From the NCBI RefSeq assembly GCF_029852145.1, contig NC_079975.1, positions 22,077,364 through 22,141,363 of the forward strand: a DNA stretch of 64,000 nt, given 5' to 3'. The notes below the pieces were generated by a model. That model searched no databases, had not been told where the DNA came from, and worked only from the letters and a program-made list of their open reading frames with translations. This document shows, in pieces, positions 12,298 through 23,990 of this stretch (position 1 is the first letter of the stretch; each line of letters opens with the position of its first letter). The translations under genes were made by a program, and so were the position numbers. Source of the DNA: Microplitis mediator. Taxonomy: Eukaryota > Arthropoda > Insecta > Hymenoptera > Braconidae.

Positions 12298-12628
12298 CTA
12301 ATCTGTCTCAAGTTTAAAATTCCCACCCATCGAACGTTTTTGGAATCTTTTAGAATCGAATGTTTTTTCACAGGTTCACTCAAAAAAAATATCTAAATAA
12401 AATCAAAGAAAGAGCCAGAGTATGAAGGTCTCCTGACTTGAACCCAGCGGGTCGATACGCCCATAATTCGGCCTACAGCTCCAATAAACCTTTTTATTAT
12501 ATCACACTAGCTCATAAAAAATTAAACAATTTGAATTTTAACACCAATACAATTTTTCAAAAATTAATAATAAAGATATTTAGAATAATTATAAAAAAAA
12601 TATGTAAATAATAATTTAAAAAACTGAC

Positions 12629-12763
12629 CTTTCCACAATCAGCTGCTGGTGAATTTTCAACAATATCATAAATAACATGAGGCAGACCGGCAGTACCAAG
12701 AAGCGAAAATCCAAATCCCGCGGTGTCGCTTCTGCTAAGCGTGACCAGCAGCTCCTCAGCCAT
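12629..12763 (-). CDS. First coding exon of a PDZ-domain protein (partial)
   Basis: This exon encodes 45 residues starting MAEELLVTLSRS and ending ...SPAADCGK, then a phase-0 donor (AAG|GTCAGT). The peptide is the first half of a PDZ domain: strand A 'LLVTLSR', the carboxylate-binding loop GFGF at residues 16-19, and strands B and C up to the 'ENSPAA' turn. PDZ domains bind C-terminal peptides of membrane or signalling proteins. The remainder, including the usual GD..L.VNG segment, must lie on later exons to the left, probably outside the window. The ATG at 12763 is chosen because an in-frame start upstream would need a non-ATG codon. I cannot tell which PDZ family member this is; the domain sits at the extreme N-terminus. 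Confidence 0.75.
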
Positions 12764-14883
12764 GTTTTGCACAGCACATCGATCCCCACGTAATATTTAT
12801 ATTATTTTATTACTCAATTATATATTTATCACTCCTGTCATTTAATTTAATCAATTTTTATTATTATCGAAATTATTACACCGCATTATTTAAAAAAAAA
12901 AAACACAACACATTTAATCACTGATTTAAACTCAAACTCAAACTCATCAAAATAATTTATGACAATTGACCGATATTATTAATTACACACAAATGTTTAA
13001 ATTTTCCCGCGCTTTTAATCTGACATTTAAAACAAAACTCCGTCTTTGTTAATAAATAAACTATTTATTTATATTTAAATTTTTAAATCATCACTCATAT
13101 CATAGAAAATTTTTCTTTACAACTTAACATTTGATACCGGCGTACTTATTATTGCGTATGCACAATTTTATCGTTCAGTGAACACGACTGAAAGTTAATG
13201 AGCAAAACGACTACTTGGTATTCCTTTGGTATTAAAAAAATAAAGAGGGTACATACCAGACATAAAATACCAGTTATCATTCGCAGTTACCGGATACTAG
13301 TTACCGAAAATTCAAATAATTAATTAATTAATTAATTAATTTCTAAATAATGACACAGTACCGGGTGATTTTATTTTTAAAAACTATAATTGATTCAGAT
13401 TAATTTAATTTTATTTTAAATTTCCAATGCCAACAGACAGGAATGTCCAGGGGATACTAAAACTCCTGCGCGCCCTCGCACGTCGTCTTCGTCTTTTCCC
13501 TCCTCTCCTTTTACCTTCACTACCCACCTCCTCTTTACCTCGACTCTGTACTGTGTACTCTTAACTCTTTTTTTTTACCTCCTCGAGCTTCCTTTACCTT
13601 TTTACTGCCACCTTTTATTATATTTTTTTATTTCACTACTTCACTTAACTCCATTATATTTTTAAATCCTTTTTTACCCTCACCCTTATGATTTTTTATC
13701 ACCACAAATCGCCATTCACCATTTACTTGTTTTTTTTAAATAATGCGCCGGATATTTATTTTATTATTTATTGGTTATGGCGGGTTATTAATTTATTATT
13801 AACTGAGCACTTTTTTTATGGTCATAAGTTAATTTTTGAATTTATATTTATTTATTTAATTATTTATTTATTTAGGAAACGAGCGAATTTAATTACGAGG
13901 TATGACGCGCACGGTAGACGCGCAAGTGTATGCGCGAAAACCCGCGATCACGGTTAGATTTAGTTTGTGCTGTTGCTAGTTACTGTTGTTGATGTTTTGT
14001 ACGACTGATGGAGAAGGATGTTATCAAATTATTATTACTGTCCATCAGAAAAAACATCACACACCCTTTTGTGCCGGCGTTTACCAGATGACTGCCTGCT
14101 TATTAACTTGGTGGCGCCACCTGACGAGCAAATGTTTCATGTCCCCGCGCGTGCGCATTAATTTTTTAATTATTACAGACTACGCTGGTCAAATTAAATT
14201 TGAATTTTTACCGCCTTTTCATTAATAAAAAATATTATTTTATTTACGGAATTCGTTAGTTGATGAGCGAAGTCGCAAATATTTGATGATTCTGAAGTCA
14301 AAAGACAATTAAAAAATTTTTGATTTTTTTTAAACAAATCGATTAAAAAAAAATAAAAACTAAAAATTTGCACATGTAGAAAATTTTAAAAACTAGAGGT
14401 GCATTTTTTCACAAATATTTTTTTTTCATTATTTATCTGTTTAAAAATTTTGTTTAATTTCAAATGTCTGCTAACTTTATTATCATCTGCCTCACGCTCA
14501 TAATTTTCAAGTTTAAAAATTTGTTAAATTTTTATCTTTTTAATTTCGCGCTAAAGCGATTCCGCTGCTACACAAAAATTTTATATGAACTCTTAATTAA
14601 CTTTATTACATTTTAATAAATTTCTATTAATTAAGACATTAATTACCTATATTTTCAATCGACAATTAATTGAACTCAGTAATCAATTTTACAAAAATAA
14701 TTAATTAAATGTTTTATGAATTAAAATTCTTGAAAAATTAAATAATCGATTTTTTTAAAAAATAAGTTTATTCAATTAATAATTATCGTAACAAATAATT
14801 AAATATACAAAATTGTTATTAATGAATTAAAATAATTAATTGATAAAAGAGTAAATAAATTGACTAAAGCAGTCCTACTAAAA
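12764..14883. promoter_or_regulatory. Divergent intergenic region between PDZ gene and CISD2
   Basis: The PDZ gene points left and CISD2 points right, so this 2.1-kb spacer should contain both promoters. It includes a pyrimidine-rich block at 13440-13620 and a relatively GC-rich, CpG-containing patch at 13880-14160. Both are unlike the AT-rich surroundings and are candidate promoter or 5' UTR sequence. A short ATTA-repeat stretch lies at 13318-13340. The ORFs seen here have no recognisable protein character. Confidence 0.4.
14285..14487. repeat. MITE family A copy
   Basis: Ends 'gattctgaagtcaaaagaca' and '...gtctgctaactttattatcat', with the internal 'acatgtagaaaatttt' phrase. It lies about 400 bp upstream of the CISD2 start codon. 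Confidence 0.75.
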
Positions 14884-17713
14884 ATGGAGACAATATCGCA
14901 CGTCGTTAAAGTTTCTCTGCCAAATTATTTATCTGGTTTACCAATTCCTGATTCAATTGGCGGATGGTTTAAACTTGGAGGTAATAAAATAAATTTATTA
15001 GTCACGATTCTATTAAAAATTTTATTATTTCTATGTCAGTAATAATTAATTTGTCAATAATTAAATCCAACATGGAACTCCAGCCTTTCTCTTATTTCAG
15101 AATCCATTAAATTATTAATTTTTAATTTAAAAAAAGAAATCATAATAAATACCTGTAATTAATAAAAAAAAAATATGCACACGTAGAAAATTAAAAAAAC
15201 TACCGCTGCAATTTTTTCAAATAATTTTTTTTTATAATTTGTCTCTCAAAAAAATCCAAAAATTATTAGACGTCAGCTAACAGTATCATAAAAAAAAAAA
15301 TACCGAAAGTACCAGAGTTTAAAAAATTTTATTTTATTTACATGTAACTTATTTATAAAAATTTAAAAATTGTTTGATGTCTGCTACTTTAAGTATCATA
15401 AAAAAACTTTTATTTTTTATTTACAGTTAAAGACTGGCTGGCTTTAATCCCACCAACAGCTTTAGTAGCAGGACTAGGATACATGTCCTATCAAGCCTGG
15501 TGTCCTGAAGCAAAAAAGGTCTGTAATTTTTTGTATTAATTTTTTACCAGCTGTTTATTTATTTATTTATTCATAAATAAATAAATTTCTAGTTGTATAT
15601 TTTATTTAATTACTTGGTGCAATTTATTATTGATGCATTTGAATTCAAATTTGTAAATTTTTGAGTCTAAGGTTTTATTACTAATGGTTTTTTTTTTACA
15701 GTCAATTAAAGCACGTGTCAATCATAAAGTAAAGAAGGACGTCAGTAAAGTAGTCGATACTATTGATGTTGAAGATATAACTGAAAAAGCTTTTTTCTGT
15801 CGTTGCTGGCGAAGTGAAAACGTATGTTTTTATTATTATTATTAATTTTTTTAATTTAATCTGTAGGTCAAGTCGATTATTCATGATACTGAAATTAGCC
15901 GACGTCTTATACTTTTTGGATTTTTTTAAAAACGATAAACTTGGAAAAAAAATATTTTAAAAAACTGCACTTGTAGTTTATTCAATTTTCTACATGTGCA
16001 CATTTTTTTTTTTTTTTTTTTTTAAATTAAATTGTTGAAAAAAAGATTAGAAAATTGTCAATTGTCTGCTAACTTCAGGATCATGATTATTTTTGTTTAC
16101 GAAATTTTTATTTGTTGACAACTGATTGTAGAATATTTATTATCAAATTATAGTATCGTTATGTAATACAGTAAATTAAACTCTCATGACTCGCATATTC
16201 AGGTCATTTATACATACACTGTTATTACGTTTTTTACTTTACAATTAAATGACAAAGTCTTTGAATTGTCATTTTATAAAAATAGATTTTTAATATTCAT
16301 ATCAATACTTGATAATTCTGTTTTTTTTTTTACTTACGACACTGTTTTTTATTTACTTTTTTTTTTTTTTTTATAGACAAATAGATAATTTTTATAAAAG
16401 AAATTTATTCAGGAGGGAAGCGGGTCTGAGATACAAAAAAAAAGAGGCTATTTTTGTGATTTTTTTTTTCAGAGTACCTCCGTTATTAAAATTCTCAAAA
16501 TTTGTGACATTATTAAACATCATTCTAAGAATATTCTGATAAATTTTCATAAAAAAATATTGAAAAATAAGCCACTGGCAGTGGGGAGAGACGAGTCATC
16601 TAAAAAAAAAAATCTCTATGCCGTAGGCTGGATAACTCATGCCTGCTTCATCTGAAATCGAAAAACCAAAGAGATTTGTTTAGTACATAAATTTATCTTG
16701 GATTTGAACGAAGGAATAAACAAAAGATTCATTTTTGAATTTTCGGTAAAGGTGCAATCAAAAAACTCTGATTTTTACCAAAAATTCTTCCGCTTGTTTA
16801 ATTAAAAAATAAGTAGTTATTGAAAAAAAAAATCCTTCGTTCAAATCTAAGATAAACTTATGTACTAAAGAAATCTTTTTAGTTTTTTGATTTCAGATGA
16901 AGCAGTCATGAGTTATCCTGCCTACGGCATGGAGACTTTTTTTTGAGGTGACTCGTCTCTCCCTATTACCACTGGCTTATTTTTCACCATTTTTTAATGA
17001 AAATTTAGCAGAATATTCTTCAAATTATGCTTAATAATATCACAAATTTTGAGAATTTTAATAACGAAACTACTCTGAAAAAAAAAATCACAATATGCTC
17101 TTTTTTTTGTATCTCAGACCCCTTTCCCCTTTAAGAAGCTTAAATTTACCTACCAAATTTTTTTTAAACTTCTATTTGATGTCAACTGTAAATAATTTTT
17201 TTCAAATCTACATCCCTGCGAACTTGCAATTACTTTTGTTGTTCAATTAATAAAATTTCAATAAGGTAGAAGTACCGTTTTCTGCCACCTTAGGGCCAGT
17301 TTTTGACACTTGAAAAGTTTGAACAAAGTAATTTGTAAAAGACATATTGACATAATTAATTTAAAAAATGTGTACAAAGATACTTTTATCACACTGTTGC
17401 GATGGAAATTTTTATTTTATACTTTTTCATTAATTAAAATAAAGTTTTATATGTCCAAAAAGGGAACAGTGGCCACAAATGGTACTTCTACCCTACAGCT
17501 ATGATAGTTCAAAGTATTCCACTATTTTTGAAAAGTGGGTGCACTGTCTGAGAACGCCCTTCCAAAATACAATAAATAAATAAATAAATTATTATTATTA
17601 ATTACTAATAATTTTTTTTTTAACAGTGGCCTTATTGTGATGGAGCACATGGCAAACACAATGAAGCTACATGTGACAACGTCGGACCACTTATCGTGAC
17701 CAAAAAGAAATAA
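14884..17713 (+). CDS. CISD2: CDGSH iron-sulfur domain protein 2 (CISD2)
   Basis: Four exons, 14884-14980, 15427-15518, 15702-15821 and 17627-17713, splice in phase to 131 residues ending in TAA. The N-terminus METISHVVKVSLPNYL leads into a hydrophobic segment (about residues 33-56, DWLALIPPTALVAGLGY) that anchors family members in the ER or outer mitochondrial membrane. The C-terminal CDGSH domain has the 2Fe-2S ligands Cys96, Cys98, Cys107 and His111, in CRC...CDGAH; the variable Ser of CDGSH is Ala here. The known family role is redox-active cluster transfer and control of ER-mitochondrial calcium and autophagy. Length matches insect CISD2. An AATAAA at 17745 is a plausible polyadenylation signal. 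An upstream in-frame TTG at 14860 was rejected in favour of the ATG. Confidence 0.95.
15150..15292. repeat. Truncated MITE family A copy in CISD2 intron 1
   Basis: Only the inner and right parts are present: 'cacacgtagaaaattaaaaa' and the terminal '...gacgtcagctaacagtatcat'. The left terminus is missing or decayed. Confidence 0.6.
15883..16085. repeat. MITE family A copy in CISD2 intron 3
   Basis: Ends 'atgatactgaaattagccga' and 'ctaacttcaggatcat'. A run of about 18 T lies in the interior near 16005-16022. Confidence 0.75.
16411..17133. repeat. Long fold-back element, family C, in CISD2 intron 3
   Basis: An approximately 720-bp sequence whose two halves are inverted repeats over roughly 340 bp each. 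The outer ends read 'aagcgggtctgagatacaaa' and the complement of that. Inner landmarks such as 'aaaataagccactggcagtg' and 'ctttagtacata' (complement 'tatgtactaaag') occur on both arms. Other copies lie at 30894-31588 and 60084-60796. It has no coding capacity. Transcripts through it would form a long hairpin. Confidence 0.85.
17263..17495. repeat. Small TIR element in CISD2 intron 3
   Basis: The ends are TAAGGTAGAAGTACC and complementary GGTACTTCTACCCTA; the next inner bases (tctgccac / gtggccaca) are also roughly complementary. Length is about 230 bp. It resembles the element at 50433-50575 in the 'GGTA(G)AAGTACC' style terminus. Confidence 0.65.
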
Positions 17714-18385
17714 ACTAAAAAAAGGCTATAAAAAAATACGTATCAATAAAATTGATTGCTGCATTTTTCGACAATACACCTCGCAAAATTTAAATAAACT
17801 GTAGTTACCTTTTAGTTATTTCAATTAAAAATATTTTTTTTGGTTGCGGTGTCAATACTGCCAGTAAATAATTAATATTATTATTTAATAATAATTACTG
17901 CAGTATTATCTTCAGTTATCATTTATCATATATTTTTTTTTTATTAAAACTTTTTTCTTTTTTACAATAAATTCTTGCCTGGCAACAGCCGATATTTTTC
18001 CGATAATCAATTAAGTTTTTTTTAAAAACTTGCTTGTAAATAAAATAATTATAAATAAAGTTTTAGATGTGATAAAAATAATTAGAGGAAAAAAGTAAAT
18101 AAAAGTTACCACTTAAAAAAAAAGAAAACGTTGTTTAATTTATTAATTGTCTAGGATCTTATGTGTACATTTAATTAACCAATAATTTAATTAATTATTA
18201 ATTAACAATAATAATAATAATGATAATGAGCCATCAGGTATACAAGTAATTTAATGAAATAAAAAAATGTTTTTTAATTCTACAATTATTTAGCGCAAAA
18301 AAAAATCAATCGCGACACCGTGTCCTTTTTTTATCACAGACTCATGTACTTATTTATTAAATTTTTTTATATAGACTATTTTTAT
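17714..18385. other. Convergent spacer between CISD2 and membrane-protein gene
   Basis: Two convergent genes end here. It should hold both 3' UTRs. The CISD2 side has AATAAA at 17745. The remainder is AT-rich and I see no further feature. Confidence 0.5.
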
Positions 18386-21300
18386 CTAGAGTTCAAAATT
18401 ATTGAAATCATTGGCATCATCAAAATCATTGACAAGAAGCTCGCGATTTCCGTGCCGATATCTGATAATAAAAAAGTGAAATGTTAATAATTGACATTTA
18501 TTGCAAAAGTAAATGATAAGTTGAGTAAATTTGCTTACTCTTGATATCTCCTCCACACTATTAATCCAACATATGCCATCACTGCAATTGTTGCCAGCCC
18601 AACTGCACTAACAAGCGCAATAATACCAGGTGGCATTTTTTTTTTATTTATCTCCTCATTTTTAATTCGGGCTATTAAATTTTCACTCCTTTCAAATATT
18701 TCTTGACGGCTTTCTAACGTCAATGGTTCGTCTGGGCTCAGTAATAAATTTACTGGAGCCTTTGTGGTAGAGTTTAACGCGGAGTCAATATTTACTTTTA
18801 GTCTTGTATCTGAAAAAAATTTTAATTAATTAATAACGAGCAACCTGTAGTCACTACATGACTGCCCAAATATCACTGCTAAATTTATAAAATACGCAGA
18901 AAAAAAGGATTTCTTGCCGCGACAAAATTTTAATTTGCACCAAGAAATTTTATGCAGTATCAATTAAATACAAAAATTGTCTTGGGGCGAGAAAAGATTT
19001 TTTTGGTCAAAAAATAATTCCTTGCACCAAGTAATTTTTTCTAGTTCTAAATAAATTTTTGTTTTCAATTCACAATACAAAAAATTTCTTGGGGTAAGTA
19101 AAAATTTTCTTTAGGCGAGTAAAGATTTTTTGTGTCAATAAATCCTTTTTTTTTCTATGCACACTTTTTTGGCTTTGAGAAGTTTCCTAAAACCAAAAGG
19201 GAGCATAAAAATCTGTCATTTTGGAATAAGTAACGCGATATAAATAATATAGCTATATATTCAGTGACATTCAATCATCCATCATTCAATCAAACGTTCG
19301 TTTTACACACGATATGTGTTGATTTTGATGGATATTTTTTTACTGTGTAGCTAAGAATTAAAAAAAAAAATTTGAAAGCCAGGTGGGCATAGACACTAGA
19401 AAATTTGCGGAGTAAATGCGGAGCAGACGACTGTGTATTTATTTAAATCCCTTGGAGTAAAATTTACTCCGAAGGTGACTTTATTTTAATATTAAAACTC
19501 CGAGCCAGAGTAAATTTGAATTTAAATAAAATCCAGATCACTCCGAAATCGCTGGAAAAACAAAGTCTCTATTTACTCCAAATGCGGAGTGATTTTTTAC
19601 TGACTCCAGAACTCTGAGTTACGAAGTGAATTTGGATTTAAATAAAATCCGTAATCCCGATTTTTTAGTTTCGCTTAAATTACCCCCCCTTTGGCTCTCT
19701 AAATTTTTTTTCAATTTTCATCTTTACAATAAATCTACAACTAATTAGCAATTTAAAAAAATTACACGCCCTTCTGGTTTTAAATTTAGCGACTAAAGCC
19801 CAAAGGCGTATAAAAATATACGCCCTTTTGAATTAGTAGCGCGAATATGTGTAATAATTATTATAAAACAATACCAGGTACTTGTGTTGTATGGCTGCTA
19901 TCAACAATATATTCATGAGTGAATTTTTTTTGTACATCAAGTGGTAAATCTGAAATACTTGTAACTTTCTTTGGATCATCTGGAAATATTTTTGGTGCAG
20001 AATTAGAGTCTTTATTTTCCATTTCTTTAACATCTGCTTTAATTTTATTATTTTTCATTTTTGAACCAGAATTTTCTTTCTCTAATTCCAAGTCTCCGAA
20101 AATCTCATCGTCGACGGCTACAACGCCCTTGCTATTGTGATAAAAATTATTATTGTCAGTGCGATTGTCTTCTTCATGGCCATCATCGTCCTTAGGATGA
20201 ACGACAGACTCTTCCATATCATTGGCCTCAAAAGCCTTAGCAGGTTTTGAGGTAAAATTTACATCATTGGTCGTGATGGCAGCTGTCGCTGCCAGGGCTT
20301 CTGGTTTCCCAGACACTGTAACTCGTGACGGTTCATTACTTTGGTGTCTATCTGCCGGGTGTGCTACTAAATTTTCTCCATTATCTTGTACAAATATGTT
20401 AGAATCGTGTGGAATGTTATCTGGTTTATCTACTGGAATTCCTTGTACTGAAAAATAATTTTAAATTATTTAATAATTGATAATTATTATTATTTGCAAT
20501 GTCATTTTAAAAACTCCCACACGATTTGACCCACTGACATTGTAAACGATCACGATTCTAGCCAATAGTAGTTCAATTTAATTCCAAGCACATCTCATAT
20601 ATTACCAATAACAGTTATAATGATAATAATTACTATACAACTACTGTAATGACAGATGTTTACTCGATTAAATTTTATTTTTAAATGATAAATGATGATT
20701 TAAAATTAATGACATTTTATTTTAATTCATTTTCGTTAATTATTTTTTTTTTTCATATTTTTTATTATTATTTGATATGACAGGAGTAGAATAGGAATTT
20801 ATGATCAATGTGTAGAATCATAAAGAAATTTTTGCATCATATTTGATGATAGTGATTCCTATATGATATAGTGTGTAATCACATATGCCGGATATGATTA
20901 TATCTGACTAAATATATATGATGATAGTATGATCAATTCTGATATATGTATATGATCATATAAGAAACCACAGGCATGGATGGAGATTTGTTCCAATTTT
21001 TTTTAACATGTATGGGTGCGTTAGATGTCTGATGATGGTCTAGGTTTGTCTGAGAAGTGTCAAATGATATCTATATAAAAATATCTATACAAAATTTAGA
21101 GGAAATTGAGACTTGTCACTTTTAAAAAATGTCTGTAGAAAATGAGAACTTGTTACTTTTCAAGAAATTCTTTAAAAAATCAGGATACCAAGAAAATCTC
21201 TGGACCAGAATTTGTCACCATCTAAAAAAATCTATAGAAAATCTGTAGAAAAACGAGACTTGTCACCATCAAAGAAAATCCATAGAAAATTTATAGACAC

Positions 21301-22018
21301 AAGAATTCGTCACCATCCAAGAAAATTCATAGAAAATATATAGACAAGAATTCGTCACCATTCAAGAAAATCGATAGAAAATCGAGACTTGTCACCATCA
21401 AAGAAAATCCATAGAAAATTTATAGACCAGAATTTGTCACCATCTAAGAAAATTCATAGAAAGTCGAGACTTGTCACCATCAAAGAAAATCCATAGAAAA
21501 TTTATAGACCAGAATTTGTCACCATCTAAGAAAATTCATAGAAAGTCGAGACTTGTCACCATCAAAGAAAATCCATAGAAAATTTATTGACCAGACTTTG
21601 TCACCATCTAAAAAAATCGATCGAAAATCTCTGGACTAGAACTTGTCACCATCTAAGAAAAACCTGATCATACATGATCAGATATAATTAAATATGATTA
21701 CCTCATCATATATATGATCATGATACATTTTGTGTTTTCAGTGATTTTATTGCACACCTCAAGCGCAAAAGCGCTGAGGGTGCTTTTATTAATATTATTA
21801 TCACATGTGACACATGTATACTTATGTCTGATAGAATTTGAATTCATTTACAAACATTTAAAATCATATATATAAATTTTTCCCGGGTATTTATAATAAT
21901 TAAAATCACATTTATATAATTATAAAATTATTAAAATTTGAACTTTGCGTAAAAATAATAAATATAACAATAACTTACCAACAAGTAATGAGGATAATAA
22001 AACAATAATTAAATTCAT
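18386..22018 (-). CDS. Type I single-pass membrane protein, unknown function
   Basis: Four coding exons on the minus strand, 21979-22018, 19875-20447, 18539-18809 and 18386-18461, join in phase to 319 residues. Residues 1-15 (MNLIIVLLSSLLVVQ) form a signal peptide carried by the short first exon. A long, acidic, Asn/Asp/Lys-rich low-complexity ectodomain follows. One transmembrane helix lies near residues 265-290 (PPGIIALVSAVGLATIAVMAYVG, described in part), followed by a basic stop-transfer WRRYQ. The cytosolic tail is about 29 residues, acidic, and ends NDFNNFEL; it also has a YRHGNRELL segment that could be a sorting signal. The last exon was chosen because splicing at GA|GTAAGC removes the in-frame TAA at 18537 and adds a sensible tail. 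I do not recognise the family. Confidence 0.8.
18831..19280 (+). repeat. About 440-bp repeat, copy 1 of an inverted pair
   Basis: Lies in an intron of the membrane-protein gene. It is nearly complementary over its length to 27680-28128. Shared landmarks are 'aacgagcaacctgtagtcac' at one end and 'gctatatattcagtgacatt' at the other, with 'ttcttggggcgag'-like words inside. It includes one CCAAAAGGG motif. No coding capacity. Confidence 0.8.
19402..19660. repeat. Degenerate copy of the 'ACTCCGAA' TIR element
   Basis: Carries repeated words for 'ggagtaaattt' and 'atttaaataaaatcc' as in the better preserved element at 62909-63319, but its terminal CACTGTAAAAAA ends are not clear. It lies in the same intron as the repeat at 18831-19280. 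Confidence 0.55.
21090..21665. repeat. Minisatellite of TTGTCACCATC units
   Basis: A tandem array in intron 1 of the membrane-protein gene. Sub-units of 40-80 bp each contain 'agacttgtcaccatca' or 'agaatttgtcaccatct' followed by 'aagaaaatccatagaaaa'. At least nine TTGTCACCATC or TCGTCACCATC words are seen. Two 81-bp units at about 21410-21570 are almost identical, which indicates recent amplification. Confidence 0.8.
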
Positions 22019-22439
22019 GATTATTTAATAAATTAAAATCGAGGTAACTGATAAATTACATCGATTTATAAATGAATCATAAAGTAAATTTCCGTACTTC
22101 ATAGAACTGAAAATAAATAAATAAATTATTTACTTGTATATTTTATTTCATATGCTCGTTAAATATTTTCTTTAGAAACTTAATCTTAATCTAACTTCTT
22201 ACTCTTTGTTACATTTTATAATAATCGCAGTATTAAATTTCAAATGCTTATCATTATCTCTATTAAATTTCAATACGCCAGTGAATATTTAATGGAAATT
22301 ATTTTTAAGAAATACGAGTTAGCATAAAAAAATTAAAGTTTCACAGGTACAGTTATTATTATAATTGACTTTCATAAGCATTAATCACTTCAATCTTTAA
22401 TAAATAATTTATTAATATGAATTATCTTGAAACTAGTAG

Positions 22440-23990
22440 TCACTTGACAGTTTTCTGATATTTTCCATCAAATCAATTACAAAAAAAAAATAAAAAATAT
22501 GCATCTGTAGAAAATTTAAAAAAACTATACACAATAAAAAATGTTGTGTTAAAATCAACATAATCTGTGTGTTAAAAACGGTATACACAATACTTGTGTT
22601 ATTTTTTAACACAATTTAGGTTGAATTTAAACACAAAATTTGTGTTAAAATCTCAACACGAAATTCAGGTAATACGAGAAGTTAATTTAACACTTTTTAA
22701 ATGTCAGTGGCGACACAAAAAAATGTTAACTTTTACATTTTATTTTTGGACGTAGTGAAAAATATTGTGTTAAAGTCAACATAATCTGTGTGTTAAAAAC
22801 GGTTCACACAATACTTGTGTTATTTTTTAACACAATTTAGGTTGAATTTAAACTTAAAATTTGTTTTAAAATCTCTGTACAAAATTTTGGTAGTACGAGA
22901 AGTTAATTTAACACTTTTTAAATGTCAGTAGCGACACAAAAAAAATGTTAACTTTTACATTTTATTTTTGTACATAGTAAAAAATATTGTGTTAAAATCA
23001 ACATAATCTGGGTGTTAAAACGGTCTACACTATACTTGTGTTATTTTTTAACACAATTTAGGTTGAATTTAAACTTAAAATTTGTGTTAAAATCTCAGCA
23101 CAAAATTCGGGTAAGACGAGAAGTTAATTTAACACTTTTTAAATGTCAGTGGCGACACAAAAAAATGTTAACTTTTACACTTTATTTTTGTAGTATGGAT
23201 ATTCAGTAAAGATAATTTATATATTATTTTGAGATTATCAACAGTCACAACAATTATTATTTAACATTAAACTATTGTTTGATAGTAAACAATCTTTTTA
23301 TCAGAGTCAAGATTTAAAAAAAATCACGTAAAATTTTTAATAGCAGTTGCAAATAGTAAATCAATTAATTTATTTTAAAAAAACAAAAACACATTTTTAT
23401 TTAGCGAAAAAATAATTTTAACATTACATTAAATAATTCGAAATTATAACTAAATATTTTTTATTCGTATGATAAAAATTCCAGCTTTTAGTAAATGGTA
23501 AATTAAATATATTAATAAAAAAAATTATTAAGTTAAATTGACATTTATAAAATGTCGATTTCACTTTCATTTTTCTAATAATTCTCCCGCGACTATCGAT
23601 TTACTTTTTACCATAAATTTTGTGCTAATTTTAAAGTAACACTTAATAAATGTTGATAATTTCAATTTTCGTACCAAGTAACACTTTTAAAGTGTTAAAT
23701 AGTAGATCCATTTAAAATTTCAAAGTAACACAGTAAAATGTTTCGATTTAACACTAAATGATCTCCACAAAAAATTTAACACCGACCGTTTTTACTACCC
23801 GACTTTTATGTCACAATTTTAACCCAAATAGTCTGTGTTAAAAAATAACACAAGTATTGTGTGAACCCTTTTTAACACACAGATTACGTTGATTTTAACA
23901 CACTTCCCCTTTTTTTCTGTGTACTCACAACTTGCTTATAAAAATTCAAAAATTCTCCGCCGTCTGCTACTTCCAGTTTCATTATTTTTC
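22440..23990. repeat. MITE family A copy split by another element
   Basis: The left half of family A ('caaatcaattac' to 'gcatctgtagaaaatttaa') ends near 22527. Its right half resumes at about 23925 ('acaacttgcttataaaaatt' to 'ccgtctgctacttccagtttcat'). The 1.4-kb piece between them is a second element, so the nesting order is clear: family A inserted first. Confidence 0.7.
22528..23922. repeat. 1.4-kb TIR element with internal 220-bp tandem repeats
   Basis: Ends are TACACAATAAAAAATGTTGTG... and ...CTTCCCCTTTTTTTCTGTGTA. They continue as inverted repeats over about 55 bp (GTTAAAATCAAC, TAATCTGTGTGTTAAAAA). Inside, three direct repeats of 220-223 bp start near 22541, 22761 and 22984, each rich in 'ttaacac' words and holding 'aaatgtcagtggcgacac'. 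Non-coding; a non-autonomous DNA transposon is likely. It lies between the probable 5' UTR exon and first coding exon of the membrane-protein gene. Confidence 0.8.

Larger units (their letters stand above)
4899..12628. other. Gene-poor repeat-rich region (7.7 kb)
   Basis: I found no coding exon here on either strand. It holds MITE copies (separately listed), homopolymer-rich AT DNA, and several C- or G-runs at 8100-8115, 8505-8515, 8965-8980, 9050-9060, 9120-9128 and 9505-9515. The PDZ gene that starts at 12763 must run through this region as intron, because its next exon is not visible. Confidence 0.5.

Noticed and set aside
13688..14225. Two frames of 79-89 residues on the plus strand upstream of CISD2
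   Set aside because: Composition is translated AT-rich DNA, with no domain; more likely promoter or UTR sequence.
16309..16539. 76-residue frame in CISD2 intron 3
   Set aside because: Phe/Leu-rich product of a T-rich intron and part of the fold-back repeat.
18535..18723. Ending the membrane protein at the TAA at 18537
   Set aside because: A good donor two bases before the stop and an in-phase last exon with a sensible tail make splicing more likely, though retention remains possible.
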